From assembly GCF_000425305.1 (NCBI RefSeq), contig NZ_AUDE01000023.1:1-64000 (forward strand): 64,000 nt of DNA, read 5' to 3'. Source of the stretch: Psychroserpens burtonensis DSM 12212 (GTDB taxonomy: Bacteria; Bacteroidota; Bacteroidia; Flavobacteriales; Flavobacteriaceae). The notes beneath the pieces are model-generated. The model did not search any database, had not been told where the DNA came from, and was given only the letters and a program-made list of their open reading frames with translations. How positions within the stretch are numbered: the stretch's first letter is position 1; the number at the start of each line of letters is the position of its first letter. The position numbers and the translations under genes are program-made. Below, piece by piece: positions 1 through 7,727 of this stretch.

Positions 1-189
1 TTGAGCGTGTTCTGGAATATAACTACCAGCTGTACTTCCTCTACTTGGCGTGTTTCTTTTTAACTCTCTTGATACTGTACTTTTATTGACACCAATAATT
101 ATTGCTATTTGTGTAATAGTAATTCCTGTCTCTAATAATGCAGAGATTTGATACCTTTGTGACAAGGTCAATTGTTTATAATGTTTCAT
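1..189 (-). CDS. IS30 family transposase, N-terminal part (truncated by window edge)
   Basis: Reading the minus strand from an ATG at 189 gives 63 open codons up to the window edge, beginning MKHYKQLTLSQRYQISALL. This is the N-terminal helix-turn-helix of Tra8/IS30 transposases: the QRYQISALLETG helix, then TQIA and GVNKSTVSRELKRN as the recognition helix. In this family it binds the terminal inverted repeats. The DDE catalytic core would lie to the left of the window. It is not possible to say whether the copy is intact. An unrelated 64-codon plus-strand ORF over the same bases is a shadow. Confidence 0.8.
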   Translation of the reverse strand, partial: MKHYKQLTLSQRYQISALLETGITITQIAIIIGVNKSTVSRELKRNTPSRGSTAGSYIPEHAQ

Positions 190-214
190 TCAAAACGAAT
201 ATAAATATTGAGCC

Positions 215-246
215 TAAAATAGATGGGGCTAGCCCCATCTATTTTA
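215..246. repeat. 32-bp perfect palindrome upstream of the IS30 transposase
   Basis: Sixteen bases (TAAAATAGATGGGGCT) are followed directly by their exact reverse complement, centred between 230 and 231. Shorter outer arms (CGAATAT near 196 and ATATTCG near 248) extend the symmetry. It lies between the transposase start and the presumed IS end. It could fold in the leader RNA and block read-through transcription into the transposase, or could be a binding site. The structure is seen directly; the role is inferred. Confidence 0.75.
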
Positions 247-390
247 AATATTCGTGTTGCACTTATAACTTGAACTTAGAAGTTGATAACTTATTATTTA
301 AAATAGTTTTCGAGCTACTTTTTATAATTTAATTACTTTTCATATACATACTGATTTAATAGTTTTTGTTGGTCTTGTTTTATGCGATGA

Positions 391-1464
391 TTAATTACAG
401 CTAATTGAAGCTAAAGTGATCATGACGACGTAAAACTCAATAGCTTCTCCATTATCGTCAACCTCAGGGATTTCATTAATTCTTACATATACGGTTTGAT
501 TAACGTCAATATTATTATAAACGTCATTAGAAAGTATGGCATTTGTTTCTAGTTGAGCATCTTCTATTGTGTTATAAAACACTATTGGAAACTCGTCATC
601 TAATTCTAGCGTGTCATAAATACACTCAGAATAGTCATCTAGTATGAACTCCGAAATCCCTTCGTCTTCGATAAGTTCACATTCTTCAAAAATGAAGTTA
701 CCACAATCTTCGAAATCGGCATCGCATCTACGGTGTAGTAGAAGTTCTCGGTTGTCATTGGTTAATAATAGTGAGTTTTCGTCTAGGTATATAACTTTCC
801 AGTCAAAGTTGAAAAATTCTCCGATTTCAGCGGCGTTAATAAGACTTATATTGATATGTAATTCATCCTCTATAATTAAGGGTGACCAGGATCCAAATAA
901 AAGTTCTTCACCAACACTTAACGTGGTAAAACCATCATTCTCGTAAAAATAACCTCCTAAATAGGGATTCTCATAATTATAACTGTAACCGATTTTTAAT
1001 GCACAGCTTTGAATGAACGCATTGCATTCTACTAATTCTTCTTCGTTAAGGCAGTTGCCAATAGCCACTTTTAGTTCTTCTTTTGTGGTTATAATAAGTT
1101 CTTCGCCTGATTCTAAAGTACCCTTGATTGGGAAGCTTATGCTGATAGAATAGTCTATATCTAAATTGTCAAGAAGCGTGCTAAATTGTTCGTCATTTAC
1201 AATGAAATTTGTGGATACATAAGCATCAGTATCATCAAAGATGAAAAGAGTTAACGGATAAATAAAATCAATACATGCGATGCTTTCGTCTGGTCGATCT
1301 TCGTCGTTTGTGATGTCTTTAATGTTATCATATAAATCTGAATCGGACCTTATAACTTCCACAGTACTAATATCGAGAACAGCAGAAAGCTTGTCATCTT
1401 GATCATATGAACAAGAGTTTAAAAAGAGAAGTATAGCTAAAAGTGAAAATTTATAGAAGTTCAT
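391..1464 (-). CDS. Predicted lipoprotein of unknown function
   Basis: This 357-residue protein starts with a lipoprotein signal peptide: basic MNFYKF, a hydrophobic stretch, then the lipobox LNSC with the acylated cysteine near residue 18. The rest is acidic and rich in Asp, Glu and aromatic residues, with about ten further cysteines, several in close pairs (for example CDADFEDC and the end SCN), so disulfides in the periplasm or at the cell surface are likely. I recognise no domain. It lies downstream of an IS30 end and convergent with nothing obvious, on the same strand as pnp but beyond the pnp terminator, so it is probably a separate unit. The 240-bp gap to the pnp stop is A+T rich and should contain its promoter. 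Confidence 0.8.
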   Translation of the reverse strand: MNFYKFSLLAILLFLNSCSYDQDDKLSAVLDISTVEVIRSDSDLYDNIKDITNDEDRPDESIACIDFIYPLTLFIFDDTDAYVSTNFIVNDEQFSTLLDNLDIDYSISISFPIKGTLESGEELIITTKEELKVAIGNCLNEEELVECNAFIQSCALKIGYSYNYENPYLGGYFYENDGFTTLSVGEELLFGSWSPLIIEDELHINISLINAAEIGEFFNFDWKVIYLDENSLLLTNDNRELLLHRRCDADFEDCGNFIFEECELIEDEGISEFILDDYSECIYDTLELDDEFPIVFYNTIEDAQLETNAILSNDVYNNIDVNQTVYVRINEIPEVDDNGEAIEFYVVMITLASISCN

Positions 1465-1649
1465 AACGGACTGTTTCTTAATAGACTCTTAAATCTTTAA
1501 AAGGTTGCGTCGATATATAAATAATTTTTAAAATTCATTCAATATTTTAAACTTGAGTTGTAGTTATTAATAATGCTATCAGTCACTTTACTGAAATTAA
1601 AAATAACGAACTTAATGTTAGGCTTATATCTTAGTTCCTATAAGATATA

Positions 1650-1689
1650 AAAAAACCTCAAACAGAATTGCTTCCATTTGAGGTTTATA
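1650..1689 (-). terminator. Rho-independent terminator of pnp
   Basis: AACCTCAAA (1654-1662) pairs with TTTGAGGTT (1677-1685). Read on the minus strand, the stem is followed by a run of U from the A tract at 1650-1655. It lies just past the pnp stop codon. Confidence 0.85.
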
Positions 1690-1706
1690 ATTAGGATTAA
1701 AAGAAA

Positions 1707-3962
1707 TTAATCTTCCTTTTTATCTTCTCTAGGTTTGCGATCATCAGTACGATTATCACGACCTCTATTGTCACGAGAACCTCTGTTATCACGTCCACTA
1801 GAACGTTTATCATCTCTTGGTGGTCTTGCTACATAACCTTCTGGTTTTGGTAAGATGGCCTTACGAGATACTTTTTCTTTACGTGTTCTTGGATCTTGTC
1901 CAAAATACTTCACATCAAAAACATCTCCCATGTTGACAACATCAGATACATTTTCTGTACGTTCCCAAGCCAATTCACTTACGTGTAATAAAACTTCGTT
2001 TCCTGGAGCATCCATATATTCTACAACGGCGCCAAAATCTAACATCTTGATTACTTTTACTTCGTAAACGCTGCCAACTGTAGGTTTAAATAAGATCGCA
2101 TCTATTTTTGCCATTACAGCATCGATACCAACGCGTCCTACACCTAAAATTTCAACAATACCTTCTTCGGTTACCGGATCCTCGTTAATCACGATCGTCG
2201 TGTCAGTTTCCTTTTGCATTTCTTGAATCACTTTTCCACCAGGTCCAATTAAGGCTCCAATAAATTCGTTAGGAACACGTCTTGTCACCATTGTAGGTGC
2301 ATGTTCTTTAACATCTGCATTTGGTGTAGCAATTGTATCTGTTAATTTCTCTAAGATATGTAAACGACCATTACGAGCTTGTTTTAATGCATTCACTAAA
2401 ATCTCATATGATAATCCTTTTACCTTAATATCCATTTGGCAAGCTGTGATCCCATCTGCAGTACCAGTCACTTTAAAATCCATATCTCCTAAATGATCTT
2501 CATCACCTAAAATATCAGATAATACAGCATACTTTCCAGACTCTGCATCAGAAATTAATCCCATTGCGATACCAGAAACTGGTCTTATCATCTGCACACC
2601 TGCATCCATTAAAGCCATAGTTCCAGCACAGACAGTTGCCATAGAAGAAGAACCGTTAGATTCTAAAACTTCAGATACTACACGTACTGTGTAAGGACAA
2701 TCTTTAGGGATCATTCCTTTTAAACCACGTTGCGCTAAATTACCATGTCCAACTTCTCTACGAGAGGTTCCACGAATTGGTCTTGCTTCTCCAGTACAAA
2801 AAGGAGGGAAGTTATAATGTAAATAGAAATTTTCTTCACCTTCGTAAGATGGCATATCTATTTTATTCGCGTCTCTTGACGTACCTAAAGTAACTGTTGC
2901 TAAAGCTTGAGTTTCTCCACGTGTAAAGATTGAAGAACCATGTGTTGATGGTAAATAATCTACTTCACACCAGATAGGTCTAATCTCATCAGTCTTACGG
3001 CCATCTAAACGTAAACCTTCATTTAAGGTTAAATCTCTAATGGCAGCTTTTTCCGCTTTGCGGTAATAATCAGAAACTAAACCACCATAGTCTGCTAATT
3101 CTTCTTCAGAAAACGTTGCCTTAATATCTGCTTTAATTTCAGCAAATGCAGCACTTCTTTCGTGTTTAGCCGATCCAGCTTTTGCTATAGCATATACTTT
3201 ATCATATGCCATATCATGAACCTTCTGTTCTAAAGCTTCATCTGTTTTTTCTCCGTCATATTCACGAACTTCTTTCTTTCCGAATGCTTCAGCTAATCTT
3301 AACTGAGCAGCACATTGTAATTTAATAGCTTCATGTGCAAACTTAATGGCATCAGCCATTTCGTCTTCAGAAATCTCATCCATTTCACCTTCTACCATCA
3401 TTACAGAATCAGCACTTGCTCCAATCATCATATCGATGTCAGACTCTGCTAGTTGTGCTCTGGTTGGGTTGATAACAAATTCACCATTTACACGACCAAC
3501 TCTTGCTTCAGAAATTGCGCATTCAAAAGGGAAATCTGATAATTGAATAGCTGCCGAAGCTGCTAATCCAGCCATTGCATCTGGCATAACGTTTTCGTCA
3601 TGAGACATTAATTGTATCATTACTTGCGTTTCTGCAGTATAATCTTTTGGGAATAATGGACGTAATACTCTGTCTACTAAACGCATCGTTAATACTTCAC
3701 CATCACTCGGTCTTGCTTCTCTTTTGAAGAAACCACCAGGATAACGACCTGCAGCTGCAAATTTCTCTCTGTAATCTACCGTTAACGGTAAAAAACCAAG
3801 ATCTTTTTGTTCGTAATTGGAAACAACTGTACATAACATCATACATTTTCCTGATGTAACAACAACAGAACCGTGTGCCTGTTTTGCTAATTTTCCGGTT
3901 TCGATGGTAATTTCTCTACCATCTCCAAGGTCTATGACCTCTTTAAATACTTTTGGAATCAT
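1707..3962 (-). CDS. pnp: Polyribonucleotide nucleotidyltransferase (PNPase)
   Basis: PNPase degrades RNA 3' to 5' by phosphorolysis and can add tails; it works as a trimer in the cytoplasm and degradosome. The 751 residues show the full family order: a first RNase PH domain (opening with [20 protein letters not shown]), a helical linker near 235-320, the catalytic second RNase PH domain ([20 protein letters not shown], then [14 protein letters not shown]), a KH domain at about 553-626 with the GPGG loop, and an S1 domain at about 627-706. A 45-residue tail rich in Arg, Asp and Gly (RDNRG repeats) follows and is probably disordered and RNA-binding; such tails are common in this phylum. It lies downstream of rpsO on the same strand, the usual rpsO-pnp order, but separated from it by a terminator and a dispersed repeat. 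Confidence 0.97.
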   Translation of the reverse strand: MIPKVFKEVIDLGDGREITIETGKLAKQAHGSVVVTSGKCMMLCTVVSNYEQKDLGFLPLTVDYREKFAAAGRYPGGFFKREARPSDGEVLTMRLVDRVLRPLFPKDYTAETQVMIQLMSHDENVMPDAMAGLAASAAIQLSDFPFECAISEARVGRVNGEFVINPTRAQLAESDIDMMIGASADSVMMVEGEMDEISEDEMADAIKFAHEAIKLQCAAQLRLAEAFGKKEVREYDGEKTDEALEQKVHDMAYDKVYAIAKAGSAKHERSAAFAEIKADIKATFSEEELADYGGLVSDYYRKAEKAAIRDLTLNEGLRLDGRKTDEIRPIWCEVDYLPSTHGSSIFTRGETQALATVTLGTSRDANKIDMPSYEGEENFYLHYNFPPFCTGEARPIRGTSRREVGHGNLAQRGLKGMIPKDCPYTVRVVSEVLESNGSSSMATVCAGTMALMDAGVQMIRPVSGIAMGLISDAESGKYAVLSDILGDEDHLGDMDFKVTGTADGITACQMDIKVKGLSYEILVNALKQARNGRLHILEKLTDTIATPNADVKEHAPTMVTRRVPNEFIGALIGPGGKVIQEMQKETDTTIVINEDPVTEEGIVEILGVGRVGIDAVMAKIDAILFKPTVGSVYEVKVIKMLDFGAVVEYMDAPGNEVLLHVSELAWERTENVSDVVNMGDVFDVKYFGQDPRTRKEKVSRKAILPKPEGYVARPPRDDKRSSGRDNRGSRDNRGRDNRTDDRKPREDKKED

Positions 3963-4109
3963 AAATTTTTTAAATTCTAATTAAACAATGGTCGTTGCGT
4001 TGTTGTAGTTGTTGTGTGACCAATGAAAAACTGTTTGTCCTGAATTAATTTCAGGGTCTAGCTTCTTATTTACGATTGTTATACTCTATCGTAAGAGTTA
4101 TATTTTTTT

Positions 4110-4192
4110 GGGCGTTACCCTGAAGGGTCGGGCTTTCACCGCTCGCTCCTCCTAAAGTTGGGAGCTCAAACATACTGTTCAATCCCTAACGC
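4110..4192. repeat. Dispersed intergenic palindromic element (GGGCGTTACCC ... CCCTAACGC)
   Basis: An 83-bp G+C-rich block sits between rpsO and pnp in otherwise A+T-rich DNA. Its outer ends, GGGCGTTA and TAACGC, are complementary. It contains further stems: ACCCTGAAGGGT, and GCTCCTCC against GGGAGC. From memory, near-identical non-coding blocks with the signature AAAGCCCGACCC and GCGTTAGGGATTG are scattered through many flavobacterial genomes. No ORF is supported in it. It may be a REP-like element; its function is unknown. Confidence 0.6.
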
Positions 4193-4196
4193 AAAC

Positions 4197-4225
4197 AAAA
4201 AACCACGCTAATAAGCGTGGTTTTT
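4197..4225 (-). terminator. Rho-independent terminator of rpsO
   Basis: AAACCACGCT pairs with AAGCGTGGTTT around an AAT loop. A runs on the left side give the U tract for the minus-strand transcript, directly after the rpsO stop. The T run on the right could also stop transcription in the other direction. Confidence 0.85.
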
Positions 4226-4234
4226 GTATTGAGA

Positions 4235-4504
4235 TTATTTTCTTAAACCTAATTCTTTAACTATCGCACGATATCTTAGGACATCTTTCTTAGTTAAGTA
4301 ATCTAGTAAGCTTCTTCTCTTACCTACTAACATAACTAATGAACGTTCTGTATTGTAATCTTTACGATTGTTTTTTAAATGAGCAGTTAAGTGCTCAATT
4401 CTTTGCGTAAATAATGCAATTTGTCCTTCTGCAGTACCAGTATCGTTTTTCCCTTTACCGTGTTTTGCGAATAATTCTTGTTTTTCTTCTTTTGATAAAT
4501 ACAT
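4235..4504 (-). CDS. rpsO: 30S ribosomal protein uS15
   Basis: The 89-residue length is exactly that of bacterial uS15, which binds 16S rRNA helices 20-22 early in assembly of the small subunit. The family signature is clear: DTGTAEGQIALFTQRIEHLT in the first half, HLKNNRKDYNTERSL in the middle, then LVGKRRSLLDYL and a basic end. It has its own terminator and an upstream promoter motif, and precedes pnp on the minus strand, as is common in bacteria. Confidence 0.98.
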   Translation of the reverse strand: MYLSKEEKQELFAKHGKGKNDTGTAEGQIALFTQRIEHLTAHLKNNRKDYNTERSLVMLVGKRRSLLDYLTKKDVLRYRAIVKELGLRK

Positions 4505-4559
4505 GCTAATATTATTGTAAATGATTTTTATGTACGTTGAAAGTCATTCTTTCAAGCTG

Positions 4560-4567
4560 CAAATATA
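4560..4567 (-). promoter_or_regulatory. Probable promoter of rpsO (-7 element TATATTTG)
   Basis: Minus-strand TATATTTG matches the Bacteroidota primary sigma factor -7 consensus TAnnTTTG. A TTG that could belong to the -33 element lies further upstream, but its spacing is longer than ideal. The distance to the rpsO ATG leaves a leader of roughly 45-50 bases. Confidence 0.5.
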
Positions 4568-4684
4568 CTAATTTTTAATGATTTGTATCTATTTACAATG
4601 TTGGTTTTGTTTTTTTTACACAGAAAATTAAACGTTTTCATTTTAGGATAGTCTTAACTTCATATTAACATCAAAAATTAAATT

Positions 4685-5575
4685 ATGAATTATCTAAATC
4701 ATGAACTCAATGATCACAATAAAAGGGATGTGAGTAAAGTAATTACAAAATTAATGTTCTCCTTAGTCGTTTTAGGTTTGACATTTGCAAGTTGTAGCAA
4801 GGATGACACTGTTGCGCAAGAAGAACAAAATGAAGATATTTCAGAGGTAAGGCTTTCTTCTGAAATTGATAAAGCTGCGAGCGTAGTAGGAGATCTTATT
4901 ATTGATGCTTACGAAGGGCAGGAGCTTAGTGATTCTAATCGACTCGCTGAAGATCAATTACGTAATGGATTACCAGATTGCGTTACAATTACAGTTGTAG
5001 CACAACAAGGCTTTAGAGAAGTAACGGTTGATTTTGGAACAGCAGGATGCGTCGTGAATGGACACGTATTTAAAGGTCAAATCGTATTCTCTTACACTAG
5101 AAATCCTGATGCACAACACGTTTTAATTACTTATGATTTAGTTGATTTTTTCTTTGATGCTAAAAACATCATAGGAAGTAAAACGTTGTTGAAAGAATGG
5201 TCAAATGATGATGGTAATCCGCAATTTACGCACACCTTAGAGTTGACTGTTATTTGGCCTAACGGAACACAAGCGAGTAGAGAAGGGCTAAAGATTAGAG
5301 AATGGGTTGAAGGTTTTGGTAGCGGAGTTTTTAGTGATAACGTATTTGAAGTCACGGGAAATTGGTCAACGACCTTTATTAATGGGAATACGCATTCTTA
5401 TCAGGTCATAACACCTTTACGTCGCGAAATGATATGTGATTATGTTGTAAGCGGAAGTGTGGATGTGGAGCGTACAAATTTTGGAGGAACGTTTGATTAT
5501 GGAAATGGAAATTGTGATAATCAAGCAACGTTTACTTTTAATAATGGAACTGAGATTGAAGTAATTTTAAATTAA
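4685..5575 (+). CDS. Predicted lipoprotein of unknown function
   Basis: The protein is up to 296 residues with a lipoprotein signal (TKLMFSLVVLGLTFASC, lipobox FASC followed by SKDD, an export-to-surface type of sequence). From the ATG at 4685 the basic n-region is unusually long (about 23 residues). An in-frame GTG at 4730 would give a more typical 22-residue signal peptide, so the true start may be 4730. The mature part is rich in beta-strand patterns with four or five cysteines (LPDCVTI, GTAGCVV, MICDYVV, GNGNCDN). I recognise no domain. It is a single gene followed by a strong terminator shared with the convergent accD. Confidence 0.8.
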   Translation: MNYLNHELNDHNKRDVSKVITKLMFSLVVLGLTFASCSKDDTVAQEEQNEDISEVRLSSEIDKAASVVGDLIIDAYEGQELSDSNRLAEDQLRNGLPDCVTITVVAQQGFREVTVDFGTAGCVVNGHVFKGQIVFSYTRNPDAQHVLITYDLVDFFFDAKNIIGSKTLLKEWSNDDGNPQFTHTLELTVIWPNGTQASREGLKIREWVEGFGSGVFSDNVFEVTGNWSTTFINGNTHSYQVITPLRREMICDYVVSGSVDVERTNFGGTFDYGNGNCDNQATFTFNNGTEIEVILN

Positions 5576-5600
5576 ATTAAGTATTGATTTTTAGTCAATT

Positions 5601-5630
5601 AAAAAGCGAGCCGTATGGCTCGCTTTTTTT
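5601..5630. terminator. Bidirectional terminator between the lipoprotein gene and accD
   Basis: AAAAAGCGAGCC pairs with GGCTCGCTTTTT around a GTAT loop, with A runs on the left and T runs on the right. It serves the plus-strand lipoprotein and the minus-strand accD, whose stop codon overlaps its edge. Confidence 0.9.
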
Positions 5631-6486
5631 ATGCTCTTAAAGGTTGATTTGTAATCAAATCGATATACAAATTCACTTTGCTTTTTAAATTCTTTCGATG
5701 CGTTATAAAATCTAAGAACCCATGTTCTAATAAAAACTCAGAGGTTTGAAACCCTTCTGGTAATTCTTGACCAGTGGTATCTTTTACAACACGAGGTCCA
5801 GCAAAACCAATTAATGCGCCAGGTTCTGCAATATTAATATCTCCCAACATAGCAAATGATGCTGTTGTGCCACCTGTTGTTGGGTCTGTAGCCAATGAAA
5901 TATAAGGAATTCCCGCATCTGCAAGTTGTGCTAATCTAACAGAGGTTTTTGCGAGTTGCATTAAAGATAATGCTGCCTCCATCATACGAGCGCCTCCAGA
6001 TTTTGAGATGATCATAAACGGAATTTTATTGTCAAGCGAGTGTTTAGCTGCACGAGCAATTTTCTCCCCAACAACACTTCCCATTGAACCTCCAATAAAA
6101 GCGAAATCCATACAAGCAATGACTAAATCTTCACCCTTAGATTTTCCAACAGCAGTTTTAACAGCATCTTTTAGATTTGTTTTTTCCTGTGCGGCTTTTA
6201 AACGGTCTGGATATTTTTTAGTATCCTCAAATTTTAAAGGGTCTTTAGATGTCAATCCGGCATCTAATTCTGTGTATTTATTATCATCAAATAGAATTTC
6301 GAAATATTCTTTACTTCCAATTCTAACATGATAGCCATCTTCTGGACTGACATAAAAGTTTTGTTCTAATTCTTTCGTGTCAATTATTTTACCTGTTGGA
6401 GATTTATACCACAGCCCTTTGGGTGTGTCTTTTTTCTCTTCGGTTGAGGTTTGTATTCCTTTATCTTTCCTTTTGAACCAAGACAT
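5629..6486 (-). CDS. accD: Acetyl-CoA carboxylase carboxyltransferase subunit beta
   Basis: AccD with AccA transfers carboxyl from biotin to acetyl-CoA, giving malonyl-CoA for fatty acid synthesis. The 285 residues have the family crotonase-like core: [15 protein letters not shown] and [20 protein letters not shown] for the acyl-CoA oxyanion sites, then [19 protein letters not shown] and GFAGPRV. The N-terminal zinc ribbon is present in outline ([25 protein letters not shown]), but all four zinc cysteines are replaced, by Ser29, Gly32, Ser47 and Asp50. I believe this loss is shared with other Flavobacteriia. fbaA lies 36 bp upstream on the same strand, so the two are probably co-transcribed. 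Confidence 0.96.
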   Translation of the reverse strand: MSWFKRKDKGIQTSTEEKKDTPKGLWYKSPTGKIIDTKELEQNFYVSPEDGYHVRIGSKEYFEILFDDNKYTELDAGLTSKDPLKFEDTKKYPDRLKAAQEKTNLKDAVKTAVGKSKGEDLVIACMDFAFIGGSMGSVVGEKIARAAKHSLDNKIPFMIISKSGGARMMEAALSLMQLAKTSVRLAQLADAGIPYISLATDPTTGGTTASFAMLGDINIAEPGALIGFAGPRVVKDTTGQELPEGFQTSEFLLEHGFLDFITHRKNLKSKVNLYIDLITNQPLRA

Positions 6487-6522
6487 TAAAAATGATTTTA
6501 ATTAGTAGTTAGTGGTGCAAAG

Positions 6523-7590
6523 TTATAAAGTATTTACATTATTAAGGTCTTCAAATGCCTTTTTTAAACGTTCAACAAATGATTGTTCTCCTTTTCTTAA
6601 CCAAACTCTAGGGTCATAGTACTTTTTATTTGGGACAGTATCACCATCTGGGTTTCCAATTTGTTGCTTTAAATAGGCTTCTTTTTCTCCCATATAATCT
6701 CGAATACCACTCATAAATGCATATTGCATATCCGTATCAATATTCATTTTAATAACTCCGTAACCAATAGCTTCTCTAATCTCTTCTACTGTAGAGCCAG
6801 ATCCGCCGTGAAAAACAAAATCAATATGATTATGTGGTAAATTATGCTTTTGAGACAAAAACTCTTGAGAATTTTTAAGAATTTTTGGTGTTAATTTTAC
6901 GTTTCCAGGTTTGTAAACACCGTGTACATTTCCAAAGGCAGCAGCAATTGTGAATTGATTACTTACTTTGCTCAATTCTTCATAGGCATAGGCAACTTCT
7001 TCTGGTTGTGTGTATAATTTTGAATCATCAACATCTGTATTATCTACACCGTCTTCTTCGCCACCAGTGATTCCTAATTCTATTTCTAAGGTCATCCCCA
7101 TTTTGCTCATGCGCTCAAGGTATGTTTTGCAAATCGCGATATTTTCTTCAATTGGTTCTTCAGAAAGATCAATCATATGAGAACTGTAAAGTGACTTACC
7201 AGTTTCTTTGAAATGCTGCTCACTTGCATCTAATAAACCATCAATCCATGGTAATAATTTTTTTGAGCAGTGATCTGTATGTAAAATTACTGGAACACCA
7301 TAAGCTTCTGCCATTAAGTGGACATGCTTAGCACCTGCAATACTTCCTGCAATTGCTGCTTTCTGGTGTTCGTTACTTAATCCTTTTCCTGCGTTAAATT
7401 GTCCACCACCATTAGAAAATTGAATGATTACTGGAGCATTTAAAGCTGCTGCGGTTTCTAGAACACCATTTATGGTATTAGAACCAATAACATTTACTGC
7501 TGGCAAAGCAAATCCTTTTTCTTTTGCTAAATTAAAAATCGCTTGAACTTCTTTTCCTGTAGCTACTCCTGGTTTTATGTTGTGACCCAT
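6523..7590 (-). CDS. fbaA: Class II fructose-bisphosphate aldolase
   Basis: This zinc aldolase splits fructose 1,6-bisphosphate into dihydroxyacetone phosphate and glyceraldehyde 3-phosphate, and runs in reverse in gluconeogenesis. At 355 residues it has the long (class IIA, E. coli FbaA) length. Zinc and catalytic motifs are visible: HTDHCSKKLLPW, ELGITGGEEDGVDN, GNVHGVYKPGNV, FHGGSGSTVEEI and NIDTDMQYAF. The order tamL-fbaA-accD on the minus strand recurs in flavobacteria. The 36-bp gap to accD suggests a shared transcript. Confidence 0.97.
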   Translation of the reverse strand: MGHNIKPGVATGKEVQAIFNLAKEKGFALPAVNVIGSNTINGVLETAAALNAPVIIQFSNGGGQFNAGKGLSNEHQKAAIAGSIAGAKHVHLMAEAYGVPVILHTDHCSKKLLPWIDGLLDASEQHFKETGKSLYSSHMIDLSEEPIEENIAICKTYLERMSKMGMTLEIELGITGGEEDGVDNTDVDDSKLYTQPEEVAYAYEELSKVSNQFTIAAAFGNVHGVYKPGNVKLTPKILKNSQEFLSQKHNLPHNHIDFVFHGGSGSTVEEIREAIGYGVIKMNIDTDMQYAFMSGIRDYMGEKEAYLKQQIGNPDGDTVPNKKYYDPRVWLRKGEQSFVERLKKAFEDLNNVNTL

Positions 7591-7727
7591 GATTGTTTTT
7601 AGTTAAATGTTAAGTTTCAAAAATACATAAATTTTGAATAATTTTAATGGTTTTTACGAGTTTCATGGCATAGATATTTACGCAAACGTTATCGTTTCTG
7701 AAGAAAAAAAAGGGAGAAAAGATACTA

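Larger units (their letters stand above)
1..281 (-). mobile_element. End of an IS30-family insertion sequence, cut by the window edge
   Basis: The left edge holds the first 63 codons of an IS30-type transposase on the minus strand, with about 90 bp of upstream sequence containing a long palindrome. The stretch beginning TGTTGCACTT near 255 is my best guess for the outer terminal inverted repeat of the element, because IS30 elements of Bacteroidota commonly end in a similar sequence. The other end lies outside the window, so neither the repeat nor a target duplication can be confirmed. The exact boundary is therefore inferred. Confidence 0.5.
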
